NCBI GenBank assembly: GCA_003021685.1
Contig: PXRO01000020.1
Coordinates: 8,957 to 51,780, forward strand
Length of the DNA: 42,824 bases
From: Halobacteriales archaeon QS_4_62_28
GTDB lineage: Archaea > Halobacteriota > Halobacteria > Halobacteriales > Haloarculaceae
Direction of reading: 5' to 3'
The stretch's first letter is position 1; the number at the start of each line of letters is the position of its first letter. The notes beneath the pieces were generated by a model that had not been told where the DNA came from, did no database searches, and worked only from the letters and a program-made list of their open reading frames with translations. Below, one piece after another: positions 35,074 through 42,326 of the stretch. A program made the position numbers and the translations under genes.

Positions 35074-35170
35074 CGACGAAGATCATCGGAACAAAAACAT
35101 AAACTTTGATATGACACTTTCGTTAAACAAACACGACGCCCATTTCTGAGTGTCTACTATTGGGACCCTG

Positions 35171-36589
35171 TCAGTTTCTGGCAGTCGGTGAGCTGTCAAC
35201 GACGTGATAGCGTCGATAGACGACCTCCACGAGTGCCCACACAAGTACGACGAGTGCGGTGACGACGAGGTAGACGAGCGACCACGGTGCCATCCACACG
35301 GGTCGTACCCACGGTGCCCCCGCCTGCCACGTGTCGGCGAGTGTCCGTGCGTGAGAACCAACAACCGGTGTCCCCCCAATATTTGTGCGAACCCACTCTG
35401 GGAAGGTCAAGCCGCCGCTCGCTGTGCTGGCTGTGAGACCGGCTGTCCCCGAAAGGTTGTACTGGCCCTGATAGCCCAGGTCCGACATTGTCGGGGAGCG
35501 AACGCCGTCGTTTCCGACAGCGACGCGTTCGGCACTGAACGGACCCCACGGAGCGTAGCCTTCCCAGACGATGTCACCAGTTGGAGTCACTTCGATGACG
35601 CGGTGATGCCGTGAATCCGTGATCAAGGTGTTCCCGTTCGGGAGCCGATTCGCGTCGCGCGGCCAGTTGAACTGGTCGGTCCCGACCTCCCACGTGCTGT
35701 TCCACCGACATTCCCCTGCAATACGTTCAGTGCAAGTGTACTCGACGACCCGGTTGTTCTCCGAGTCTGGAACCAGTATGACTGGGCGACCGTCGTCGGT
35801 TTCGAGGTACGCAGGGTTGTGTTGCTCGTGCATGATACTGTAATTGTCGTCCTCACCGAGCTGGTGTGTGATGTTCTTGGTTTCTCGGTCGATGACTATC
35901 ACCTGATCGAAATTTCGTGGTGAGGCCATGTAGGTCCCCGGTGCAACCTTGTCAACGTCGTTTACGTGGGTCCAGTCCGGTTTCATACCTCCATCCATCG
36001 ATGCTGGGTAGTGCGCCTTGAAAGACCACTCCCAGACGATTCGTTCCTCACTCAGGTCGTAAATAAACAGTCGGTCGTTGCTCGTCTCGTTGCTTTCGTC
36101 CCACTGGCGCATGTTCGCTACCAAGAGCTGGTCACCGTTGATCAAATCGACATCGTGGGTGTCGGTGATGTTGAATTTCACTTGCCACACCCGTTCTCTG
36201 GTTTCCGAATCGAGTTCGTAGACCAGTGTCTTGCCGACGCCATCCTCGCGGATGGTGTTCACTGCGAGGATATTCCCGTTTGCCAGTGGATCAGCATCGT
36301 AGAACCAGTTCGCTCCACGTTTTGACCCATTGTACTCCCAGGAGAGATTACCTGTCGAATCGAACGAAAGCAGTCTCGCCGGTTTCTTCTCGTTCCCCTC
36401 TCCGTCCACGTGCCATCCCTGGACCGCAACGAGTGTCGATCCGTTTGCTGCGTTCGTGACGTTCCCGGCCTCTATTTCCGGTGGTTCGTAGTTCAGTGTC
36501 GTTGCTGTTGCGCTACCGGACAGGATGACGATCAAAATGAGAACCATGCTGCGTGCGACCTGACGGCGGCGGTGGTCCGACCCTTTCAT
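35171..36589 (-). CDS. Exported arylsulfotransferase-like beta-propeller protein
   Basis: A 472-residue protein with an N-terminal signal segment (hydrophobic from about residue 14), a beta-propeller body and a single C-terminal membrane helix (about 435-458), followed by a basic tail. The topology suggests an anchored extracellular domain. The body has repeats like LANGNILAVN, INGDQLLVANM, LPNGNTLITDS with DTHDVDLI and HEQHNPAYLE, as in the ASST arylsulfotransferase/PQQ-like family. Enzyme activity is unproven; many such haloarchaeal proteins are only called arylsulfotransferase by fold. Several N-x-S/T sites could be glycosylated. Confidence 0.7.
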   Translation of the reverse strand: MKGSDHRRRQVARSMVLILIVILSGSATATTLNYEPPEIEAGNVTNAANGSTLVAVQGWHVDGEGNEKKPARLLSFDSTGNLSWEYNGSKRGANWFYDADPLANGNILAVNTIREDGVGKTLVYELDSETRERVWQVKFNITDTHDVDLINGDQLLVANMRQWDESNETSNDRLFIYDLSEERIVWEWSFKAHYPASMDGGMKPDWTHVNDVDKVAPGTYMASPRNFDQVIVIDRETKNITHQLGEDDNYSIMHEQHNPAYLETDDGRPVILVPDSENNRVVEYTCTERIAGECRWNSTWEVGTDQFNWPRDANRLPNGNTLITDSRHHRVIEVTPTGDIVWEGYAPWGPFSAERVAVGNDGVRSPTMSDLGYQGQYNLSGTAGLTASTASGGLTFPEWVRTNIGGTPVVGSHARTLADTWQAGAPWVRPVWMAPWSLVYLVVTALVVLVWALVEVVYRRYHVVDSSPTARN

Positions 36590-36709
36590 TTCTTTCTACC
36601 TGACTAACAGATCCCTCCCTTCTGTAGATACTTCTCGAAATAGTGTGCTTACTGTTTACTCACCTTCCAACTACCATGGCGTTAGTAGTTACTCGACTGT
36701 GTTCACGAT

Positions 36710-37027
36710 ATGTACGATGTCTTGATCGCTGACCCGCTGGCGAGCGCCGATATCAAGTTCCAAACCATCTACGCGACTCGACATCTCGTAATCCTGTTCG
36801 AGCCGAGCGGGAAAGGACACGAGTCCGGCCGGGGCCTGGACCAGCTCGTCGGCGGCCTCGAAGGGTATTGGGCGGAACACTGTACTGCATTTCGCTATAT
36901 CGACGACCTCGTCACGACAGCCGAGTCCGACATCGGCGAGAACGTATGTACGATGTTCGCGAACCTGCGCTACAAAACCTTCCATAGACGTACGGCCGGC
37001 AGTGTGACAGGATCACCATATCTATAG
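36710..37027 (+). CDS. Hypothetical protein, unknown function
   Basis: A 105-residue frame with good haloarchaeal codon use (high third-position GC), starting MYDVLIADPLASADIKF. No signal peptide or membrane segment; I recognise no family. An overlapping 98-codon frame on the other strand is acidic too, so the strand choice is not certain. A central stretch YWAEHCTAFRYIDDLVTTAE could be helical. Confidence 0.5.
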   Translation: MYDVLIADPLASADIKFQTIYATRHLVILFEPSGKGHESGRGLDQLVGGLEGYWAEHCTAFRYIDDLVTTAESDIGENVCTMFANLRYKTFHRRTAGSVTGSPYL

Positions 37028-37131
37028 GTAGTTACGAAGTAATATCGAATTACCGTACATTGCGTCCTCTGTACCCGTGAGGCACTGAGCCCATGCCCGC
37101 AACTGTAACGATATAGTTCGGCGTCTTAACG

Positions 37132-37908
37132 TCAAATCTGTACTGTAATATCGTCGCCCGGGCGGGGATAACCGAACGCTGCCGCCGCTGTCCCACCGCG
37201 CAAAAACAATTCGAGGTACGGATCGCTCCCACCCGCCGAGCCGGGAACGAGTGCCAGTTTCCCCTCTTCAATTGCCGTGACCCCGTCTGCGAACGCCACC
37301 TCCTCCGTCTCGGAGTTGATAGTGACTGTCAGCGAGTCGCCGTCCACGACGAGGTTCGACGAGCGTATCGAGGTCTTGACGTTTCCATAGCCGTCCACGT
37401 GACAGACTGTCTGCTCCGGTCTCGGTGGAATTTGGTCGCTCGACAGCGCCCGGCCGAGTGATACACGGTTCCCGTTGGCTAACTGCACGACGTGTTTGGG
37501 GAAGGTGTCTCTGGAACGAAACTGTTCGTCGGTTGATTCTGTCTCGACGACGCGGAACTCCTGGATGGCGTCTCTAACGAACGAGAGGTTGTATCCCGCA
37601 TCGACGGCGACGACGGGTACCTCGTTCTCCAGTTCGAGATAACAGAGTCGCCCGCCTTTGTCAGCCCGGTCGGGCGTGGTCGCTTCTGTTCTGGGCGCGG
37701 TGTTTGAGTACAGGAACAAGTCCTCGAACGCGGGGTTGTGCAGCCCGAGTTGTTCGATCCAGAACCCCGTTGCGACGGTGGAAAACGGGGCGACTTCAGT
37801 CGTCTGGACCTCGATATCCCGCTGTTCGTGCTTCAGCCGGTGGATCACCTCCGAGAAGGCTGGATCCGACTCGCCGTAGTCTGCAATGAGATGAACGAAT
37901 GCACTCAT
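37132..37908 (-). CDS. SAM hydrolase/halogenase-like (DUF62) family protein
   Basis: A 258-residue protein resembling S-adenosylmethionine hydrolase and chlorinase/fluorinase family members. The C-terminal domain fits best: CHVDGYGNVKTSI, then LALVPGSAGGSDPYLELFLR and GGTAAAAFG. The N-terminal domain starts LIADYGESDPAFSEVI instead of the usual LLTDFG, and the VDPGVG motif appears replaced by LYSNTAPRT, so the active site differs. Its ATG overlaps the stop of the upstream gene (ATGA), forming a two-gene operon. Function may be altered; the DUF62 call is moderate. Confidence 0.65.
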   Translation of the reverse strand: MSAFVHLIADYGESDPAFSEVIHRLKHEQRDIEVQTTEVAPFSTVATGFWIEQLGLHNPAFEDLFLYSNTAPRTEATTPDRADKGGRLCYLELENEVPVVAVDAGYNLSFVRDAIQEFRVVETESTDEQFRSRDTFPKHVVQLANGNRVSLGRALSSDQIPPRPEQTVCHVDGYGNVKTSIRSSNLVVDGDSLTVTINSETEEVAFADGVTAIEEGKLALVPGSAGGSDPYLELFLRGGTAAAAFGYPRPGDDITVQI

Positions 37909-38234
37909 TCCGTCAGGTCACGGATCCAGCTCCGGGCAGCCATTCCCTGTGGGAACCCGAGCGTGGGAATCGCGAGTGTTGCCACCTGTTCCAGTTCTGC
38001 CGGTGAGACTCCCTCGTCGAGTCCACGACGAACGTGTGAGTGAACGGCACCCTCTGACTGCGCGCCGATGGCCAGCGCGAGTTTGACCAGTCGTTTCGTC
38101 TCGTCGCTCAACGGGCCTGCATCCGAACAGGCTGCTCCCAGGTCAGAGTACGCATTCCAGACGGCAGGCTGTTCCTCTGCGAACCGACCGGCGGTTGCGG
38201 GCAGTTCGTCCGTATCGGCTGGTTCGTCTGCCAT
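37905..38234 (-). CDS. Carboxymuconolactone decarboxylase/AhpD-like protein
   Basis: A 109-residue alpha-helical protein of the CMD family. The core reads TKRLVKLALAIGAQSEGAVH followed by SHVRRGLDEGVSPAELEQVA. The Cys pair of peroxidase-active AhpD is absent (EGAVHSH), so it is unlikely to be a peroxidase; decarboxylase or other function is possible. An ATG seven codons upstream (38255) is an alternative start. Operon with the SAM-hydrolase-like gene through an ATGA overlap. Confidence 0.8.
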   Translation of the reverse strand: MADEPADTDELPATAGRFAEEQPAVWNAYSDLGAACSDAGPLSDETKRLVKLALAIGAQSEGAVHSHVRRGLDEGVSPAELEQVATLAIPTLGFPQGMAARSWIRDLTE

Positions 38235-38416
38235 AGCAACCAGTTTGTCTCCCATGATAAGATATCTTGCGTCGTGATGGCACTTGGTCGATGAGAAGCG
38301 CTAATCACAGCACAAGGTCCCGTGAAACTGCCTTCGTGGGCCGGGATACGACGCTTGTGGAAACCAGTGTATATAGGGAAAACAATTATGTTGTATCCTC
38401 TTGACCTTCAGCCTAT

Positions 38417-38539
38417 ATGTCACACGTTCCTCGGAAACTTCGAAATCCGACACTCGAGTGCAGCGAGTGCCACGGCGCTGTCGTCAAATCTCGAGACGAC
38501 GGATACGTGTGTGTCGATTGTGGCAACCGACCGGCGTAG
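38417..38539 (+). CDS. Small zinc-ribbon protein (40 residues)
   Basis: A complete short frame starting MSHVPRKLRNPTLEC with two CxxC pairs 14 residues apart: CSECHGAVVKSRDDGYVC then VDCG, a compact zinc ribbon. Codon choice is haloarchaeal. A TATA-like GTATATAG lies 40-50 bases upstream. Haloarchaea have many such one-domain zinc micro-proteins, often regulators of biofilm or motility, but this one's role is unknown. It is too short for normal gene callers. Confidence 0.65.
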   Translation: MSHVPRKLRNPTLECSECHGAVVKSRDDGYVCVDCGNRPA

Positions 38540-38766
38540 CTGCTACGAATACCGTAGAGGACGATAGTGACATGTAGACGAAGCGCAGGTAAGTATCAGG
38601 AGGTGGCCGAGCGGTGGGATATCAGTTATACGACAGATAACTCCGGGCTACGATCAGGCAGCAATCACCAATTGATGTATTCGCAGCGCACGCTCGAATG
38701 ACAGTGCTGACCGGGTGATACTCGCACCAGCAGGAACTCAAGTACCCCGAGAACATACGCGCGGTT
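38540..38766. other. Short intergenic region
   Basis: No gene called. A GGTGGCCGAGCGGT segment near 38602 resembles a tRNA D-arm but no acceptor stem or anticodon arm can be built around it. Confidence 0.4.
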
Positions 38767-39756
38767 ATGACAGAACCTACACCGACATCTGGTATTCATC
38801 ACGTCACGTGTATCGCTGGGGATCCCCAGCAGAACATGAACTTCTGGACAGAGACACTGGGTCTGCGGTTGGTCAAGCGCTCGATCAATCAGGACGACCC
38901 CAGTACCTACCATTTCTTCTTTGCAGACGCCGAAGGAACGCCGGGGACCAGCATGACGTTCTTCCCCTGGGAGGATCTCACGCAGGGGAAAGTCGGCTCC
39001 GGACAGGTCTCACAGATCGCTTTTCGCGTACCCGCTCGAAGCCTCGACTACTGGGAGGACCGGTTTGACCAGCGTGGCGTCGATTACGACGACCGGGTCG
39101 AGCGGTTCGACGAGACTGTACTCCCGTTTCGCGATCCCGATGGTCTTCCGGTCGAACTGATCGCTGTCAATGTTCCCGAGGACGACCCGACAGTCCCCTG
39201 GACGGAGTTCGTCCCGGAGGAAGCCGCAATCCGTGGTTTTCACTCGGTCACACTCTGGTTGGCAGACCCAGATCCCACACAGGACTTGCTACAGACGATG
39301 GGATTCCGGAAAGTCGGGACAGAGCAGGCCAGGGGAGACACTCCGGGTGACAAACGAACCCGATTCGCCGCCACCGGATCCGTGGGAAAGTACGTCGATG
39401 TCCTCCCGACCATCGAAAGCGGACGACAGGGCCACGGGACCGTCCATCACGTCGCCTTCCAGACGCCGACTGACGCAGATCAGGAGGCGATGCGAAAGGC
39501 AATTCGGTCAGCAGGACTGCGACCGACGGCTCAGATCGACCGTCATTGGTTCCGGTCAGTGTACTTCCGTGAATTCGGTGGTGTGCTGTTCGAACTTGCG
39601 ACGAGCGGTCCGGGATATACGAGCGACGAACCACTCGATGACCTCGGCAGTCGTCTCGTGCTCCCCGAGAAGTTCGAAGATCGTCGCGACGAAATCAAAG
39701 CACAATTGGCTGACGTATCGATACCGCTGTCGAAAGAAATTAATACCGGCGACTAA
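38767..39756 (+). CDS. Ring-cleaving dioxygenase-like VOC protein (MhqO type)
   Basis: A 329-residue protein with two tandem vicinal-oxygen-chelate domains. The first begins with GIHHVTCIAGDPQQNMNFW, the second with GFHSVTLWLADPDPTQDLL. Metal ligands are likely His in GIHHVT, His in GTVHHVAFQT and Glu in GGVLFELATSGPG. Proteins of this type are called hydroquinone or catechol ring-cleaving dioxygenases (MhqO family), iron dependent and cytoplasmic; substrate unknown. C-terminal residues SRLVLPEKFEDRRDEIK are typical for the family. It is convergent with a small minus-strand frame 8 bases beyond its stop. Confidence 0.88.
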   Translation: MTEPTPTSGIHHVTCIAGDPQQNMNFWTETLGLRLVKRSINQDDPSTYHFFFADAEGTPGTSMTFFPWEDLTQGKVGSGQVSQIAFRVPARSLDYWEDRFDQRGVDYDDRVERFDETVLPFRDPDGLPVELIAVNVPEDDPTVPWTEFVPEEAAIRGFHSVTLWLADPDPTQDLLQTMGFRKVGTEQARGDTPGDKRTRFAATGSVGKYVDVLPTIESGRQGHGTVHHVAFQTPTDADQEAMRKAIRSAGLRPTAQIDRHWFRSVYFREFGGVLFELATSGPGYTSDEPLDDLGSRLVLPEKFEDRRDEIKAQLADVSIPLSKEINTGD

Positions 39757-39763
39757 CCGGGCG

Positions 39764-39931
39764 TTATTTGTTGTAGCTGTCAGGAATCAGCACGACACCG
39801 TGGAAACTGAAGAGGTCACTGACGACCTGTTCGACACGGTCGAACCGTGGCCCGGCAGACATTGCCGGGAGATACAATTCCTTTGACTCGGGTTCGCTTC
39901 GTGTTTCGTCGATGTTCTTTGTCTCGTTCAT
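39764..39931 (-). CDS. Small acidic protein, 55 residues, unknown
   Basis: A complete short frame starting MNETKNIDETRSEPESKELY, then LPAMSAGPRFDRVEQVVSD and ending VVLIPDSYNK before TAA. It is acidic and uses haloarchaeal codons, unlike random short frames. It lies convergent to the VOC dioxygenase gene. No family is recognised. Confidence 0.5.
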   Translation of the reverse strand: MNETKNIDETRSEPESKELYLPAMSAGPRFDRVEQVVSDLFSFHGVVLIPDSYNK

Positions 39932-40328
39932 CTTATTTCTTCATAGAGTTCCCTGTGTAATACGTGTTAGCGTGTATAGCCACAGGTGTTTAAGTTACTG
40001 CTTTCTTCACGATTATTATTACTCTATATCCACGACAACAACTGGCACGGCAGTACATAATTATCGATCAGGACTGACTGAAATCCTCGATCAAAATGGA
40101 TCTGACCGGGACTACCCGTAACAGCAAAAAATAGCCGTGCCGCTACAAACTCGCGCTCGACAATGAGCGACGCAAAAAACGTCGCGATGTGTACATATAA
40201 ACACTATTGTGTCGCAAAACCGTATATTGGGTAACGACTAATGAACCTACATCGTACTGTGACTGACCGACTCTTTGCCGTCTCGGGCTGTCGAACCTGC
40301 AATACGGCGCAGGGTAAACGAAGATAAC
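39932..40328. other. AT-rich control region upstream of the HTH regulator
   Basis: It contains a distant inverted repeat (GGCACGGC around 40050, GCCGTGCC around 40134), a hairpin (40167-40185), two TATA-like boxes (near 40193 and 40222) and a possible 23-codon open frame (40241-40327) whose stop ends one base before the regulator ATG. Confidence 0.45.
40167..40201 (+). promoter_or_regulatory. Palindrome plus TATA box before the HTH gene
   Basis: GCGACG-N7-CGTCGC (40167-40185) has perfect 6-bp arms around an A-run and lies just ahead of TACATATAA (about 40191-40200). A regulator bound there could control the HTH gene, possibly by itself. Confidence 0.4.
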
Positions 40329-40988
40329 ATGTCTATCATCGCCAAAGTCCATATCGAAAACGAGCGACTCGCACTGGTTCCGACGTTGCAGAACCTCGAT
40401 GGGGTCGATATCAGCGTCGTTTCACAGGGGAATACTGATCCTGGTTCGACGGACTTTCCGTTCCTGATAGAGTACGGGGACCGTGGCGAACTCGAAACCA
40501 TGCTTGAAACTGATCCGACAGTCGAGGACTACGAACTCGTCGACTGGACGGACCAGACGGGGATCTACTACATCGAACACACCCCGGAGACCAAGCTTAT
40601 CAGCACTGTCGTAACGGATGTCAACGGATTCCTGATGCATACCACGACGGAGGGTAACGGGTGGCTCGTTCGCTTGCTACTGCCGGACCGGAATGCACTG
40701 AACACCATCTGGGAATACGCGAACGATCACGATATTACGCTCGATATCATCGAAATCTACGACAACGACGATACAGGTGGCGAGCGGTCCTACGGGTTGA
40801 CCGACGAGCAACGAAACACGCTGAAACTCGCCTACGAGCGGGGATACTTCGGTGAACCGCGCGACACGTCACTGAGCGAAGTTGCAGCGGAACTCGACCT
40901 CTCCTCGACGGCTACTAGCGGACGGCTTCGCCGAGGGATGCGAAACCTCGTTGCCGCGACCCTCGATGGACACGACGAAGAGAATTGA
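40329..40988 (+). CDS. Bat-type helix-turn-helix transcriptional regulator
   Basis: A 219-residue haloarchaeal regulator. The N-terminal 150 residues form the beta-rich sensory domain of this class (SIIAKVHIENERLALVPTLQ, IEYGDRGELETMLETDPTV). The C-terminal HTH_10 domain reads LTDEQRNTLKLAYERGYFGE with RDTSLSEVAAELDLSSTATS and GRLRRGMRNLVAATL. The ATG at 40329 gives the family's usual start; the open frame upstream lacks coding character. Its 3' end is 26 bases from copy D of the palindromic element. Target genes are unknown; local self-control is possible. Confidence 0.9.
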   Translation: MSIIAKVHIENERLALVPTLQNLDGVDISVVSQGNTDPGSTDFPFLIEYGDRGELETMLETDPTVEDYELVDWTDQTGIYYIEHTPETKLISTVVTDVNGFLMHTTTEGNGWLVRLLLPDRNALNTIWEYANDHDITLDIIEIYDNDDTGGERSYGLTDEQRNTLKLAYERGYFGEPRDTSLSEVAAELDLSSTATSGRLRRGMRNLVAATLDGHDEEN

Positions 40989-41014
40989 CGAGGCTGCTGA
41001 TTCCACTCCCGCTG

Positions 41015-41094
41015 TAGTATCACTTGCAACCGATTGCTCATCCGATCGTACACAATCGCGCGATCAGATGAGCGAAGACGTGCAAATGCTACTG
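41015..41094 (+). repeat. 80-bp palindromic MITE-like element, copy D
   Basis: Fills most of the 124-base gap between two convergent genes. The right end TGCAAATGCTACTG is intact and followed by TA; the left end (TAGTATCACTTGCA) has several changes. Position between two gene ends means the hairpin could act as a two-way terminator or simply have been tolerated there. Confidence 0.8.
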
Positions 41095-41112
41095 TAGAAC
41101 AGTCAGCGCACG

Positions 41113-41376
41113 CTACTTCGAGTTCTTGCTGTGATACACCGGTCGTAACGATGTCTCGTCTTTGTCGTATCCGAGCCAGATGCTGAGCACTGTGGCGGCG
41201 AGTACGAGATAAATCGGGAACAGCACCACCAGTGTGTATCCGGCCAGGGCCGATGTCAGGATACCTGACCAGTACATCAGTCCGATTCCGGCAAGTCCGA
41301 GCAGGACAGCGGCCATAATACCGAGGCGAAACGCGTACCCGGCTGCCGGACCGGGCTTCATCCTGATTTCGTCCAT
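41113..41376 (-). CDS. Small two- or three-helix membrane protein
   Basis: An 87-residue protein with two clear hydrophobic segments (about residues 14-35 and 42-68) between short charged ends; start MDEIRMKPGPAAGYAFRLG. Typical of small haloarchaeal membrane proteins of unknown function. Codon bias supports it as real. Convergent with the HTH gene across copy D. Confidence 0.65.
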   Translation of the reverse strand: MDEIRMKPGPAAGYAFRLGIMAAVLLGLAGIGLMYWSGILTSALAGYTLVVLFPIYLVLAATVLSIWLGYDKDETSLRPVYHSKNSK

Positions 41377-41448
41377 GCCTGATCTACGGGCTGGAATCGA
41401 TTAAATCACACGCGAATTGCGATACCAGTCGACAGTTCGGTGTGGGAC

Positions 41449-42048
41449 TTACGTCCGATTGTCGAAATTCGCCACTACCGCTGCCATCGCTTCGTCTGCG
41501 TCCACCACTAACTCGTCTGATCGCTGTTCCATCTCTGCGACGAACTCTGCCTCGTCTATCATCCCGATATTCGCCCGGACCGTCGAGACGGCGGCCCTCA
41601 ATGCACCCTCCGCGAGTAGTGCTCCGGTAACGGCGTCTGGAATGGCGACCGACGTTCCCTTCTCTGTGACTGTGACGGCGCTTTCGAGCACGTCGAGACA
41701 CGTCTCGGCCATCGAGAGGGGGACCTCGGTCGACCGTTTCATCGCCGTCCGTCTCCGACTCACATCGTCCGTTTCGAACGCCGTCTGTACGTCGTCGACT
41801 GCGCTGGCATCCTCGTCAGCGAGTTCGAGGAGCCGGTTCCTGCGGTCACCGAGTGTCTCGCGGATGTCCACGAGTTCGGTCGATGCGTTGCCCTCCCCGT
41901 CGGGACCCACGGTATGGAGACACACCATTTCACAGAGCGCTGCGCCCATCGCGCCGCCCACTGCGGCGACAGTGCCGCCACTCGGTGTCACCTGCTGGGA
42001 GGCGACGTTTTCGAGAAACTCGCCGATAGATTGGTCAGCGACCGTCAC
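41449..42048 (-). CDS. Cyclodeaminase/cyclohydrolase family protein
   Basis: A 199-residue helical protein of the formiminotransferase-cyclodeaminase C-domain family, acting on one-carbon-loaded folates. The N-terminus has SIGEFLENVASQQVTPSGGT and VAAVGGAMGAALCEMV, the family hallmark; later pieces are VPLSMAETCLDVLE and VSTVRANIGMIDEAEF. A GTG at 42048 gives the normal start just ahead of VADQSIGEFLENV; an ATG 41 codons upstream would add an untypical Arg/Val/Thr-rich extension. No companion folate gene lies nearby. Function probably one-carbon metabolism, but substrate in haloarchaea is unproven. Confidence 0.82.
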   Translation of the reverse strand: MTVADQSIGEFLENVASQQVTPSGGTVAAVGGAMGAALCEMVCLHTVGPDGEGNASTELVDIRETLGDRRNRLLELADEDASAVDDVQTAFETDDVSRRRTAMKRSTEVPLSMAETCLDVLESAVTVTEKGTSVAIPDAVTGALLAEGALRAAVSTVRANIGMIDEAEFVAEMEQRSDELVVDADEAMAAVVANFDNRT

Positions 42049-42250
42049 GATTGTTTGCCTGCCCTTGCCTGTCGTTTGCTCGTCCGAATACTGGGCACCA
42101 GTTACAACAGTCACTATCAGTGGGAGTGCTACTGGCGTCGATACTCGCATACGAATCGGTGTGCTGCACAACTGATAATCCGGCGCAATGGCCTAATGGT
42201 TTTCCCGAACCGTTACTGCAAACTCTACCGAGTCTATCGAGGACCGCAGA

Positions 42251-42264
42251 TGCTGCATGCAGCA
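42251..42264. promoter_or_regulatory. 14-bp perfect palindrome TGCTGCATGCAGCA
   Basis: It sits about 63 bases before the FAD-oxidase start and in the divergent gap towards the cyclodeaminase gene. Candidate operator for either gene. Confidence 0.35.
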
Positions 42265-42326
42265 CAGTGGATTCGTAATACTGCCAACAAGATCTTTCCT
42301 CTTTTGAGCCAAAATGTACAGTATCT

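Noticed and set aside
38596..38660. tRNA-like D-arm sequence GGTGGCCGAGCGGT
   Set aside because: No acceptor stem, anticodon arm or T-arm with GTTCRA could be placed around it; the match is only about 14 bases.
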